Shown in pieces: positions 1-7,396 of a stretch of 32,457 bases of DNA (position 1 is its first letter; each line of letters opens with the position of its first letter). The position numbers were made by a program, and so were the translations under genes. Below the pieces are notes generated by a model. It saw only the letters and a list, made by a program, of their open reading frames with translations. It was not told where the DNA came from and did no database searches. Source of the stretch: Planctomycetota bacterium (GTDB lineage: Bacteria > Planctomycetota > PUPC01 > DSUN01); assembly GCA_016872875.1 (NCBI GenBank), contig VGYW01000032.1, positions 1-32,457 on the forward strand, given 5' to 3'.

Positions 1-172
1 CAGAGACCCCATCGTGGAGGAGATCCACCGCATTCGCAAAGAGATGTGGGCGGAGTGCGGGGGCGATTACGACAAGCTCGTTGCCCGGTGGATGGCGGCC
101 CAGGAGAAGCGCAAGGGCCGCCTCAAATCGAAGTCCCCGCGCCCAAAGCGGCAGCCAGTCGCGGCCGAGTAG
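1..172 (+). CDS. Small antitoxin-like protein, first copy (5' end cut by window edge)
   Basis: The reading frame runs from the window edge to a TAG at 170-172 and begins RDPIVEEIHRIRKEMW. It is a clear paralogue of the complete protein at 1146-1322, which begins MSRDPIVEEIHEIRKKIM. Alignment places the missing ATG only a few bases before position 1, so almost the whole protein (about 58 residues) is present. It has a helical, charged N-terminus, then an ECG motif, and ends in a basic tail (KSKSPRPKRQ). Small proteins of this kind are often found directly beside PIN-domain toxins, as the second copy is here, so I infer an antitoxin or partner role. By analogy, a PIN gene may lie just outside the window. 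No function is proven. Confidence 0.7.
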   Translation, partial: RDPIVEEIHRIRKEMWAECGGDYDKLVARWMAAQEKRKGRLKSKSPRPKRQPVAAE

Positions 173-209
173 CCCCAGCCGGCCAGCCGGCTGCTGGAAG
201 GAAGAAAGG

Positions 210-395
210 ATGGGCCAGGTCATGACAGCCGAGCGCGTGTATGATGAGGTCGAATCGGGAGAACGCTACGACTGGATGGAGATGGAAGGTATCGCCCCTG
301 ATCTCATGGGCGGCGAGGACGCGCAGGATTGGGTTTCGCGCACGAGGCAGGAATCGGACGACCACAGGCAACAGCAGTGGAAGCGTAAGCCGTGA
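210..395 (+). CDS. Small hypothetical acidic protein (61 aa)
   Basis: This is a short open frame starting at ATG 210, behind a purine-rich GAAGGAAGAAAGG ribosome-binding site, and ending in TGA at 393-395. A second ATG at 222 is also possible. The product begins MGQVMTAERVYDEVESGERY, is acidic in the middle and ends in a basic KRKP. I do not recognise a family. It lies between the first antitoxin-like gene and the truncated AOR copy. It may be a real small gene of the duplicated toxin-antitoxin area or a remnant. The good ribosome-binding site is the main argument for translation. Confidence 0.45.
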   Translation: MGQVMTAERVYDEVESGERYDWMEMEGIAPDLMGGEDAQDWVSRTRQESDDHRQQQWKRKP

Positions 396-483
396 ACGTG
401 GCTGAAGGGCTAACCGGCGTCACCAGCATGATCCCATCAGCTACGCGCAGGCTTGTGGAGATCAACCTGAGCACGCGCGACAT

Positions 484-547
484 CGCGCCGCGCGAGGTGC
501 CGGAGGAGATGCTCCGCCGCTATCTCGGCGGCAGCGGCCTGGCGGCG
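484..547 (+). repeat. 64-bp perfect direct repeat, copy 1
   Basis: Positions 484-547 are identical to 1411-1474 (offset 927). Sequence on the left side is only partly similar and sequence on the right side is unrelated. It covers the PREVPEEMLRRYLGGSGLAA-coding part of the AOR fragment. Confidence 0.9.
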
Positions 548-567
548 GGCGGCGTCGCGCCCCCAGC

Positions 568-596
568 TTGCAGCGCGCGGCGCGCCGGGCTATACT
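568..596 (+). promoter_or_regulatory. Sigma-70-like promoter for the PIN/antitoxin pair
   Basis: TTGCAG at 568-573 and TATACT at 591-596 are separated by 17 bp. The element lies just after the point where the AOR fragment loses homology and about 60 bp before the PIN start codon. The same architecture is seen upstream of several other genes in the window. Confidence 0.6.
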
Positions 597-657
597 CATG
601 ACGGCGTGGCAAGAGGGAGGCGCCGCCTTGAGCCAGTGAACCGCAGGATGCGCGCCG

Positions 658-1149
658 ATGAAGACGCGGGTCTACGTGGAAACATCGGTCCTCAGCTACC
701 TCGCGTCACGCCCGAGCCGCGACCTGCTCACCGCGGCCCATCAGGAGGTTACGCACGAGTGGTGGGCCTTGGCCCAAGAGGAATGCGGCCTGTTCATATC
801 CCAAGCCGTCCTCGACGAGAGCCGGAAAGGGGACACTGAAGCCGCCCAACGCCGCGAGGAGCGGGCGCGTGGGCTCACCATCTTGCCCCTCTCAAGAGAG
901 GTGGCTGACCTCGCTGAGATGTACCGCCTTGAACTGAGGATGCCGATTGAGCGGCTGCCGGACCTCACCCACGTGGCCTTTGCCGTCGTTCACCAACTCA
1001 ACTACCTCGTTACGTGGAACTGCGCTCACATTGCCAACGATCAGGTCATTCGCAAGCTGGTCGAAATCAATGGCCGCCTTGAGCGCTTCACGCCCCTCAT
1101 CGTTACGCCGGAAGTGTTCCTTGAGCTATGGAAAGAAGACAACCCATGA
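658..1149 (+). CDS. PIN-domain toxin, VapC-like (163 aa)
   Basis: The product is a PIN-domain protein of the subgroup whose first acidic residue sits in a YxETSxxSYL motif (here YVETSVLSYL, E8). Other acidic positions fit the metal site: D53/E54 in VLDES, D102 in PDLTHVAFAV, and the conserved TWNCAHIAN segment around residues 119-127. PIN proteins are Mg-dependent ribonucleases, and toxin members cleave tRNA, rRNA or mRNA. The length is normal for the family. The stop codon overlaps the next gene's ATG by four bases (ATGA), as expected for a translationally coupled toxin-antitoxin pair. Here the toxin comes first, the reverse of classic vapBC. Family confidence is good; the target and toxicity are unknown. 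Confidence 0.85.
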   Translation: MKTRVYVETSVLSYLASRPSRDLLTAAHQEVTHEWWALAQEECGLFISQAVLDESRKGDTEAAQRREERARGLTILPLSREVADLAEMYRLELRMPIERLPDLTHVAFAVVHQLNYLVTWNCAHIANDQVIRKLVEINGRLERFTPLIVTPEVFLELWKEDNP

Positions 1150-1322
1150 GCAGAGACCCCATTGTCGAGGAGATCCATGAGATTCGCAAGAAGATCATGG
1201 AGGAGTGCGGCAACGACCCTCAGCGGTACTTCGCGCGCCTGAAGGCCGCTGAGGATCGGGAGAAGGTACGCCCTGTTCCCATGCCCCAACGCCGCAAGCG
1301 CCGCCCCGTCGCCACCGGCTGA
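1146..1322 (+). CDS. Small antitoxin-like partner of the PIN protein, second copy (58 aa)
   Basis: The gene starts at ATG 1146 inside the last codons of the PIN gene (4-bp overlap) and ends at TGA 1320-1322. The protein begins MSRDPIVEEIHEIRKKIMEE, contains ECGNDPQRYFARLKAAED and ends in a basic PQRRKRRPVATG tail. It is paralogous to the frame at 1-172. Coupling to the toxin gene suggests it is the cognate antitoxin or an accessory to it, although no DNA-binding fold can be recognised from sequence alone. Charged helices and short length fit an unstable antitoxin. AOR begins 32 bp downstream, so the three genes may be cotranscribed. Confidence 0.75.
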   Translation: MSRDPIVEEIHEIRKKIMEECGNDPQRYFARLKAAEDREKVRPVPMPQRRKRRPVATG

Positions 1323-1354
1323 GATAGCCGATCGCTAAGTGCCCGGAGCCACTC

Positions 1355-3535
1355 GTGCCGCCGATCCGCCATGCGGTTGTGCTTGAGGTCAACCTGGGCA
1401 CAGGGCGCACCGCGCCGCGCGAGGTGCCGGAGGAGATGCTCCGCCGCTATCTCGGCGGCAGCGGCCTGGCGGCGAGGATGCTGTACGACGAGCTGGACCC
1501 CGCCGTTGACCCGCTCGCGCCCGAATCCCCGCTTGTGGTGATGAACGGGCTGCTGACGGGCAGCCCTGTGATCTGCTGCAATAAGGTGTGCCTGTGCGCC
1601 CGCTCGCCGCTGACGGGGATATGGGGCGAATCACGGGCGGGCGGGTTCTTCGGGGCCGAGCTCGCCCGAACGGGCATCATGGGCATCGTGTTCCGAGGCC
1701 AGGCGCCCCAGCCTGTCTACCTCTGGGTTCACGATGGCCAGGCGGAACTGCGGCCGGCGGGGCACGTGTGGGGCAAGGACACGTTCGAGACGGCGGAGAT
1801 GCTCCGCGGGGAGACCGACGCGAAGGCGCAGGTGGGGGCCATCGGGCCGGCGGGCGAGCGCCTCGTGCGGTTCGCCTCCGTGATGTTCGGCGGACGCGAG
1901 GCGCGGGCGGCGGGACGCACCGGCATGGGCGCCGTCATGGGCGCCAAGCGTCTCAAGGCCGTCGTGGTGCGGGGCAAGGGCAGAGCCTGTGAAGATGCGA
2001 CACGGACAGACACGGACAAACACGGACAGATGCCCGTGACGCAGGAATCTCCTCGTCCGTGTGTGTCCGTGTCTGTCCGTGTGACTCCTTCACAACAGCA
2101 CTGCCTCCAGGTGGCGCGGCCCGATGAGCTGCGGGCGGCCATGCGGGCGGAGAACCCGAAGGCCCGCGACGACGCGGGCCGGCTCCGCGAGTTCGGCACC
2201 GCGGGCGGCCTCATCGTGGTCGAGGCCGCCGGCGACCTGCCCATCAAGAACTGGCAGCTAGGCTCCTGGACTGACCAGGCGAAGCGGATTGCGCCGCAGA
2301 CGCACTTCGCCCGCACCTTCAAGGGGCACTATGCCTGCTTCGGGTGCCCCATCCGCTGCGGGAAGACGGTCCGCGTGCCTGCCCATGAAGACGCGGGGCA
2401 CGGAGGCCCCGCCCACAACGCCGAGATTGAGGGGCATGCGCCGGAGTACGAGACTGCCGCCGGCTTCGGGCCGCTCCTCCTCAACGAGGACCTCGACACG
2501 GTCTTCGCGGCCAACGAGCTGTGCAACCGCTATGGGCTCGACACGATTTCGACCGCGGCCGCCGTCGCCTTCGCGTTTGAGGCCGCCGAGCGGGGCTTGG
2601 ACCTGGGGGGTCGCCTCTGTCCCTCTCCCTCGGGGAGAGGGGAGGGTGAGGGTGCCTTCAATGGCGCCGGCACCCAACTGGGGGCAAAGACACCCTCACC
2701 CCAGCCCTCTCCCCAAGGGAGAGGGAGGACGGGCGGCGAAAGCCTGGGGCTGCGCTGGGGCGATGGGCAGGCAACCCTGGCGCTCATCCACCAGATCGCC
2801 CGCCGAGAGGGGATTGGCAAGCTCCTCGGCGAAGGGGTGAGGCGCGCAGCCGAGGCGCTTGGAGGCGAGGCGGCCTCGTTCGCCATGCACACCAAGGGCC
2901 TCGAATACCCGTTCCACGACCCGCGGGCCTTCATCTCGATGGCGCCCGACTACGCGACGGGCAGCCGCGGCAGTTGCCACCTGGAGAGCTTCAGCTACAT
3001 CCTCGGCTACGGCTCGCCCATGCCCGACTTCGGCATCGAGCGCGGCGGCGTCGAGCCCCACGACCACGGCGGGGCCGCCCGCATCGCCGTCCTCATGCAG
3101 AACCTGATGGCGGCCTTCGACGCCCTCGGGATGTGCAAGTTCGTCGCCCGCAACGGCACGGGGCCGAGCAAGCTGGCCCACTGGCTCTCGCTCGCCACGG
3201 GCTGGGAGGTCTCGGCGGAGGAGCTGATGGCGGCGGGCGAGCGGCTCTTCAACCTCAAGCGCGCCTACAACCTCCGCTGCGGCGTCCGCGGCGGGGACGA
3301 CCGCCTGCCGGGCCGCTTTCTTCACCTGGACCGCAAGACTGGCGGCGCCGCGGGCAGCCTTCCCGACATGGCCCGCCTGCTGCCCGAATACTACGCCCTG
3401 CGCGGCTGGGACGCCCGCGGCTTCCCGACGCCAGACACACTCCGCCGCCTCGGGCTTGATGAGGTCGCTGCTGATCTCATGGCGCTCAAAGCGAAGATCG
3501 AGGACGAGGACGACGACGAGGACGAGGACGATTGA
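1355..3535 (+). CDS. Aldehyde ferredoxin oxidoreductase family protein with in-frame repeat insertions (726 aa)
   Basis: This is a tungstopterin enzyme of the AOR family. Members oxidise aldehydes to carboxylic acids with ferredoxin as electron acceptor; the substrate here is unknown. The start is GTG 1355, with GGAG six bases upstream. The N-terminal cofactor domain has the LGGSGLAARMLYDE motif, GSPVICCNKVCLCARSPLTG and GESRAGGFFGAELARTG. The iron-sulfur ligands are present: C328-x2-C331-x3-C335 (CFGCPIRC) and a distal C594 (LGMCKF). The protein is about 100 residues longer than usual. The excess corresponds to three repeat-derived segments near residues 212-249, 345-354 and 421-464, all in frame and all away from the cysteine ligands. 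It ends in an acidic tail EDEDDDEDEDD. No MoaD-like or cofactor gene is adjacent. The core looks intact, so it is probably active despite the insertions. Confidence 0.85.
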   Translation: MPPIRHAVVLEVNLGTGRTAPREVPEEMLRRYLGGSGLAARMLYDELDPAVDPLAPESPLVVMNGLLTGSPVICCNKVCLCARSPLTGIWGESRAGGFFGAELARTGIMGIVFRGQAPQPVYLWVHDGQAELRPAGHVWGKDTFETAEMLRGETDAKAQVGAIGPAGERLVRFASVMFGGREARAAGRTGMGAVMGAKRLKAVVVRGKGRACEDATRTDTDKHGQMPVTQESPRPCVSVSVRVTPSQQHCLQVARPDELRAAMRAENPKARDDAGRLREFGTAGGLIVVEAAGDLPIKNWQLGSWTDQAKRIAPQTHFARTFKGHYACFGCPIRCGKTVRVPAHEDAGHGGPAHNAEIEGHAPEYETAAGFGPLLLNEDLDTVFAANELCNRYGLDTISTAAAVAFAFEAAERGLDLGGRLCPSPSGRGEGEGAFNGAGTQLGAKTPSPQPSPQGRGRTGGESLGLRWGDGQATLALIHQIARREGIGKLLGEGVRRAAEALGGEAASFAMHTKGLEYPFHDPRAFISMAPDYATGSRGSCHLESFSYILGYGSPMPDFGIERGGVEPHDHGGAARIAVLMQNLMAAFDALGMCKFVARNGTGPSKLAHWLSLATGWEVSAEELMAAGERLFNLKRAYNLRCGVRGGDDRLPGRFLHLDRKTGGAAGSLPDMARLLPEYYALRGWDARGFPTPDTLRRLGLDEVAADLMALKAKIEDEDDDEDEDD
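1411..1474 (+). repeat. 64-bp perfect direct repeat, copy 2
   Basis: This copy lies inside the intact AOR gene and is identical to 484-547. It marks the recombination or duplication junction between the truncated and full copies. Confidence 0.9.
1989..2093 (+). repeat. Inverted-repeat element of about 105 bp inserted in frame in the AOR gene
   Basis: The outer arms are gtgaag at 1989-1994 and cttcac at 2088-2093. The inner 18-nt arms match perfectly (2001-2018 against 2064-2081) and are built from the unit cacggaca. The length as drawn is 35 codons, so the AOR frame stays open. The encoded segment (TRTDTDKHGQ and CVSVSVRV) has no counterpart in AOR proteins known to me. Confidence 0.8.
2387..2416 (+). 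repeat. GC-rich 30-bp module in the AOR gene, shared with 27786-27815
   Basis: All thirty bases are identical to 27786-27815 inside the rhamnogalacturonan-lyase-like gene. The last 25 bases match 6832-6856 on the minus strand inside the aldolase gene with one mismatch. It is read here as DAGHGGPAH. Confidence 0.85.
2621..2726 (+). repeat. Inverted pair of ctctccct-type repeats in frame in the AOR gene
   Basis: The left arm (2621-2654) carries ccctctccctcggggagag and gagggtgagggtg. The right arm (2691-2726) carries caccctcacc and ctctccccaagggagagg. The core ctctccctcggggagag is shared with the tandem array at 10731-10886. The encoded segment is CPSPSGRGEGEG to SPQPSPQGRGR. Confidence 0.8.
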
Positions 3536-3573
3536 AGAAGCAAGAAAGCAAGTGCCCACCCTTGGAGAAGATT

Positions 3574-6387
3574 ATGCGCCTTGATGCCACCCCACCACCC
3601 TTTCGCGCAATCTCCCCGGTGGCACAGGCCTCCGGCCTGTGGCGCACAGGCGAGACGCCTGTGCCACCAACACTGTGCACCACGCTCGCCCTCCTATTCG
3701 CCACCTGCCTGTCTGCCGCCGAGGCGCCCGAGGTCACGGAAATCACGCTCTATGATGTGGAGGGCTCCGAATCGGTCGAAGCCGTGGTGAAAGGCGAATG
3801 GCTCTCTGCCTCCCAGTGGCCCTGGATGCTCTGCCCCTACGCCGGCGGGAAGGAGCTGCGGTTCGGACGCGATGGCCCCTGCCTGACGGTGAGCGAGGAC
3901 GGGGCGGCGCCGCGCGTGGCTGCGATTCGTGCCGACGGCCTCGGCGGGCCTGAGGCACTCAAGGCGGCCATCGCCGCGGGGAAGGGGCCGCTCGCCATCG
4001 TGTGCGTCGGGCGGAGCCTGGCCTCGCTCCCCGCCATCCCCGAGGGGCGCGACGTGGCGCTCTGCGTGTTCCACGCCACAACCGCCGACCTGGAGCGCGT
4101 GGCGAAGATGCCCGCCGTCACCTCGCTGTGCATCGTCCAGGGCCAGGTGCGGGACCTCGCGCCCCTCGCCGCAATGGGCCGCCTCGCCACCCTCGAGCTG
4201 CGCGAGTGCGCCGACCTCGAGGACCTCGCGCCGCTCGCGCCGCTCAAAGCCCTCAGGTCGCTCCGCATCGAGTGGACCGCCGTGTCCGACCTCACGCCCC
4301 TCGCGGCGCTCAGGGAGCTTGTCAGCCTTCGCCTCTGCGACTGCGCCCGCGTGTCCGACCTTGCCCCCCTCGGCAAGCTCAGCCGCCTCGCGGCCCTGGA
4401 GGTCTCCGACTGTCCGGGCGTGTCCGACCTCGCGCCCCTGGCCGCCCTGAAGCGCCTCAGGGCGCTCGCGCTCCGGGCCGATGCCCATCCCTCCGAGGCC
4501 GCCGACCTCGCCCCACTCGCGGAGCTTCACACCCTTCGCTTCCTCGACCTCACGGGCTGCCCGAAGGCGCGCGACCTCGCCCCACTCGCCGCTCTCCCGG
4601 ACCTCGCCGCCCTACGCCTCCCCGCACGCGACGACATGAGCCTGGCCTTTCTGGACAAGCTCTCTGGCCTCGAGAGGCTGGCCGTGCGCGAGCCAGCGGC
4701 CCACGACCCCGACGAGCCGGCGCCGCGCCTCCGCGGCCTCGCGCACCTTTCCCGCCTCAAGAAGCTCGCCGCCCTCGCCCTCCCCGCTGTCAACGACGAC
4801 GACCTCAAGGTGGTCGGCTCCCTCACCGCCCTCAAGTGGCTCGAGCTGGACAGCCCCGAGTACGTCGCTTCGCTCGAGCCGCTGGCTGGCCTGAGGGGCC
4901 TTACGCTGCTCCGCCTGGGCGCCTGCCCGAGCGTCCCCAGCCTGGCCCCCATCGGCAAGCTCGCGCGGCTCGAGACCCTGGAGCTCGGCGACTGCGCCCC
5001 TGGCGTCGGCCTCGCGCCCCTGGCCGCCCTGCGGAACCTCCGCCTCCTCGCGCTCCCATTCTGGGAGAAGCTGCCCACCCTCGAGCCCCTCGCCCCCCTC
5101 GACAAGCTCGCCACCCTCGACCTCAGCGGCTGTGGCGAGCTCGCCCAACCCGCAGCTCTGGGCCGCCTCCGAAGCCTCAGGACACTTCTGCTGAACGGCT
5201 GCGAGGCGATTGACGGCCTCGCGCCCCTGGCCCCCCTCGCCGAGCTGCGCCACCTCGACCTCGAGGGTTGCACTGGGGTCGCCGACCTCAAGCCGCTAGG
5301 GGGCTTCAAGCACCTCATCGCCCTGCGCCTCCGCGCCTGCGGAAAGGTGTCCGACCTGGCGCCCCTCGCCCCCCTCAAGTCGCTCGAGTTCCTCGACCTC
5401 TCGGCGTGCGGAGCGGTGGCAGACCTGCGGCCACTCGCCGAGCTTCAGGGCCTCGTGTCGCTTGGCCTCGCCTGCGGCGAGAGCCGCGAAGAGCTTGGCG
5501 ACGGCCCCGACGAGGGCCAGCCGGCCGCCCCACGCGTCGTCTTCGCCGACCCACGCCGCGGCCTCGCCGCCACAGACCTCTCCCCACTCGCAGGCCTGCC
5601 ACGCCTCTACTGGGTGGACCTCACCGGCTGCGCCAAGGCCCGCGGCCTCGACGGCCTACAGGGGCTCGCCAACCTCACGGCACTCCACCTCGATTCCTTC
5701 GCCGAGATCACCGACCTCACGCCTCTCGCTGCACTCACCGGCCTCGCCGAGCTCGACCTCCGCGGCTGCAAGCGCCTCGCCGACCTGCGCCCCCTCGCCG
5801 CCCTCCCCCGCCTGGAATCCCTCACGCTCCGCGGCTGCCCGGGCGTGGCCGACCTCGCTCCGCTCCGCTCGCTCGCACGCCTCCGCGTCCTCGACCTCTC
5901 CTTCTGCAAGAAGGTCACTGACCTCAGGCCCTTGGCCCCCCTCGCCCGGCTCGAAGCCCTCTGGCTCGATGACTGCGAGGGCGTCTCGGACCTCGCGCCC
6001 CTCGCCAGCCTCGTCTCGCTCCGCTTCCTCAACCTCGCAGGGTGCAGGGAAGTCAAGGACCTCGCGCCCCTCGCCAAGCTCGGCCGCCTCCGCGTCCTCC
6101 ACCTCACCGACTGCGAGAAACTCACCGACCTGCGCCCCCTCGCCGCCCTCGGCGAGCTCGAAGCCCTCGACCTCGACGACTGTCGGGCGCTCTCCGACCT
6201 CAGCCCGCTGGCGAAGCTCCCCAAGCTCAAGCGCCTCTTCATCCGCGGCTGCGACAAGGTGGCCGACGAGCAAGTCGAGCGCCTCGCCGCCCGACGCGGC
6301 CTCACCATCCTCCGAAAGAAGGCCACCCTGGGCCACGAGGACGTCAAGGACCTCGAGCGCGCCCTCGACGTCGAAGACCGCCCCTGA
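3574..6387 (+). CDS. Exported leucine-rich-repeat protein (937 aa)
   Basis: I chose ATG 3574 because GGAG lies six bases upstream; a TTG at 3532 overlapping the AOR stop is the alternative. A hydrophobic stretch LCTTLALLFATCLSAAEA looks like a signal peptide, but it begins about 33 residues in because a repeat element (3618-3668) encodes the preceding VAQASGLWRTGETPVPP. After an N-terminal domain of about 150 residues, nearly the whole protein is a long solenoid of repeats of about 22-23 residues, of the form DLAPLAxLxxLxxLxLxxC. There are several dozen, with only a few irregular spots (for example around 5480-5560). The cysteine-containing repeats suggest a protein-interaction scaffold acting outside the cytoplasm. 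The ligand is unknown. The gene follows AOR closely and converges on the aldolase gene. Confidence 0.85.
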   Translation: MRLDATPPPFRAISPVAQASGLWRTGETPVPPTLCTTLALLFATCLSAAEAPEVTEITLYDVEGSESVEAVVKGEWLSASQWPWMLCPYAGGKELRFGRDGPCLTVSEDGAAPRVAAIRADGLGGPEALKAAIAAGKGPLAIVCVGRSLASLPAIPEGRDVALCVFHATTADLERVAKMPAVTSLCIVQGQVRDLAPLAAMGRLATLELRECADLEDLAPLAPLKALRSLRIEWTAVSDLTPLAALRELVSLRLCDCARVSDLAPLGKLSRLAALEVSDCPGVSDLAPLAALKRLRALALRADAHPSEAADLAPLAELHTLRFLDLTGCPKARDLAPLAALPDLAALRLPARDDMSLAFLDKLSGLERLAVREPAAHDPDEPAPRLRGLAHLSRLKKLAALALPAVNDDDLKVVGSLTALKWLELDSPEYVASLEPLAGLRGLTLLRLGACPSVPSLAPIGKLARLETLELGDCAPGVGLAPLAALRNLRLLALPFWEKLPTLEPLAPLDKLATLDLSGCGELAQPAALGRLRSLRTLLLNGCEAIDGLAPLAPLAELRHLDLEGCTGVADLKPLGGFKHLIALRLRACGKVSDLAPLAPLKSLEFLDLSACGAVADLRPLAELQGLVSLGLACGESREELGDGPDEGQPAAPRVVFADPRRGLAATDLSPLAGLPRLYWVDLTGCAKARGLDGLQGLANLTALHLDSFAEITDLTPLAALTGLAELDLRGCKRLADLRPLAALPRLESLTLRGCPGVADLAPLRSLARLRVLDLSFCKKVTDLRPLAPLARLEALWLDDCEGVSDLAPLASLVSLRFLNLAGCREVKDLAPLAKLGRLRVLHLTDCEKLTDLRPLAALGELEALDLDDCRALSDLSPLAKLPKLKRLFIRGCDKVADEQVERLAARRGLTILRKKATLGHEDVKDLERALDVEDRP
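3618..3668 (+). repeat. 51-bp inverted repeat in the signal-peptide region of the LRR gene
   Basis: The 12-bp arms ggtggcacaggc (3618-3629) and gcctgtgccacc (3657-3668) flank a second small palindrome (cacaggcctccggcctgtg). The length is 17 codons. The encoded GETPVPP-type peptide is, to my knowledge, a frequent repeat-derived sequence in planctomycete-like proteins. Confidence 0.8.
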
Positions 6388-6428
6388 CCCGCATTTCTCA
6401 CCGACCATTGGTGAGAAATGCGGGTCAG
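6384..6428. terminator. Perfect 19-bp-stem hairpin between convergent genes, containing both stop codons
   Basis: Left arm 6384-6402 and right arm 6410-6428 are perfect reverse complements (starting ctgacccgcatttctcacc) around a 7-nt loop. The TGA of the LRR gene (6385-6387) and the TGA of the minus-strand aldolase (6425-6427) are both in the stem. There is no T-tract. It could act as a bidirectional terminator or RNA-stabilising hairpin, or be a mobile palindromic repeat that has supplied both gene ends. Confidence 0.6.
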
Positions 6429-7249
6429 CCGCCCAGGGCCTGTTTGAGGGTGGCGAGGTCGGCGCGGAGGGCGGAGGCGAAGAGGACGCTGTCCGTGCTG
6501 TGGATGAGCAGGTTCAGCCCGTCCTGAGCCCACGAAATCTCCTGCTCGGTGCCGAACCAGTAGTGGATGCCCGCCCCGACGCCCGCGGCGCGGGCCTTGC
6601 GGACGATGTCCCGCACCGCCTCGTCGAAGCGCGGGTGGCGATACTGCTCGGGGATGCCCAGGCTGCACGTGAGGTCGTGCGGGCCGATGAGCACGGCGTC
6701 GAGGCCGGGCACGGCCAGGATGTCGTCGAGCGCCGCGATGGCCGGCGTGCTCTCGATGTTCACGATGAGCGCGCTCCCCGCGTTCCGCTCGGCCAGGTAG
6801 CGCTCGAGCTCGGGCTCCAATCCCGCGGAATGTGGGCGGGGCCTCCGCGCCCCGCGGGGCAGGGACGCCCCGCCTACATCGAGGCGGTCGGCGAGGCGTC
6901 TGCCCTTGAGCGGCCGCAGCTTCGCGGCGCCCGCCAGCGCCCGCACCTGGGACGCCGTCTCCACGTAGGGCGCGATCACCCCCTCGGCCCCGGCGTCGAA
7001 TACCATGCACGCCTGATAGGGGTCGGGCTCGGGGATGCGGACGACGGGGGCGATGCCCAGGCTGCGATACGCCCCGCACATCCAGGCCACCCGCTCGCGG
7101 TCCTGCGCAACGTGCTCCGTGTCAATGAACACGAAGTCGAGTCCGAGGCCCTTCGCCACGCCCGGCCAGCGTGGGGATGGCGCCGTGATGCAGGTGCCAT
7201 AGACCCGTTTCCCCGCGTGCAATGCCGCCACAAGCTCGCGTCCGGTCAT
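6425..7249 (-). CDS. HpcH/HpaI aldolase family protein (274 aa)
   Basis: This is a class II, metal-dependent aldolase of the HpaI/2-keto-3-deoxy-sugar-acid family. Such enzymes cleave 2-keto-3-deoxy acids to pyruvate and an aldehyde; the substrate is not predictable here. Visible motifs are FIDTEH (D43, H46), VVRIP (R70), EGVIAPYVET (about 89-98), the metal ligand E166 in VNIES, and D192 in IGPHDLTCSLG. The length is slightly above usual because residues about 122-145 (VGGASLPRGARRPRPHS) come from a GC-rich repeat module at 6832-6880, which replaces the normally conserved glycine-rich loop. Whether this loop change is tolerated is uncertain. The gene is divergent from the ADP-ribosylglycohydrolase operon and convergent with the LRR gene. 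Confidence 0.85.
   Translation of the reverse strand: MTGRELVAALHAGKRVYGTCITAPSPRWPGVAKGLGLDFVFIDTEHVAQDRERVAWMCGAYRSLGIAPVVRIPEPDPYQACMVFDAGAEGVIAPYVETASQVRALAGAAKLRPLKGRRLADRLDVGGASLPRGARRPRPHSAGLEPELERYLAERNAGSALIVNIESTPAIAALDDILAVPGLDAVLIGPHDLTCSLGIPEQYRHPRFDEAVRDIVRKARAAGVGAGIHYWFGTEQEISWAQDGLNLLIHSTDSVLFASALRADLATLKQALGG
6832..6856 (-). repeat. GC-rich repeat module in the aldolase gene (third copy)
   Basis: Read on the minus strand, this 25-bp stretch differs at one base from 2392-2416 and 27791-27815. An adjoining related segment continues to about 6880. Confidence 0.8.
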
Positions 7250-7323
7250 CGGTTATTCCCGTTCGGGTCGGCCTCCCGTCCCTTCGATAGCGCATCCCGC
7301 CCCGGAAAGCAAGCGGCTGTTCT

Positions 7324-7353
7324 TGCAGAAGGGGTGGGAGATTTGGTATAGTC
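7324..7353 (+). promoter_or_regulatory. Sigma-70-like promoter for the ADP-ribosylglycohydrolase/ABC operon
   Basis: TTGCAG at 7324-7329, an 18-bp spacer and TATAGT at 7348-7353 lie in the 147-bp divergent intergenic region, 43 bp before the ATG at 7397. Confidence 0.6.
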
Positions 7354-7396
7354 TTAGGGCGAACTGGCGAGGTCGTAACGCCCAGGAGAGCAGCCG

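Larger units (their letters stand above)
428..601 (+). pseudogene. Truncated 5' copy of the aldehyde ferredoxin oxidoreductase gene
   Basis: From ATG 428 the frame encodes the N-terminus of an AOR-family protein (RLVEINLSTRD, then PREVPEEMLRRYLGGSGLAA). It aligns with the first 40 residues of the intact gene at 1355. After position 547 similarity stops abruptly, and the frame continues through unrelated sequence to TAG at 601. The tungsten-cofactor and iron-sulfur regions are absent, so no active enzyme can be made. The frame can be extended back to a GTG at 392 that overlaps the stop of the preceding small gene. I read this as a leftover of a tandem duplication covering the antitoxin-like gene and the 5' end of AOR. 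Confidence 0.75.

Noticed and set aside
1146..1322. Considered as a ribbon-helix-helix or AbrB-type VapB antitoxin
   Set aside because: No such DNA-binding motif is visible; only the general antitoxin-like partner role is supported by position.
4002..5213. Long proline/arginine-rich open frames overlapping the LRR gene in other frames
   Set aside because: Shadows of a GC-rich repetitive gene; composition is low-complexity and no ribosome-binding site or family motif is present.
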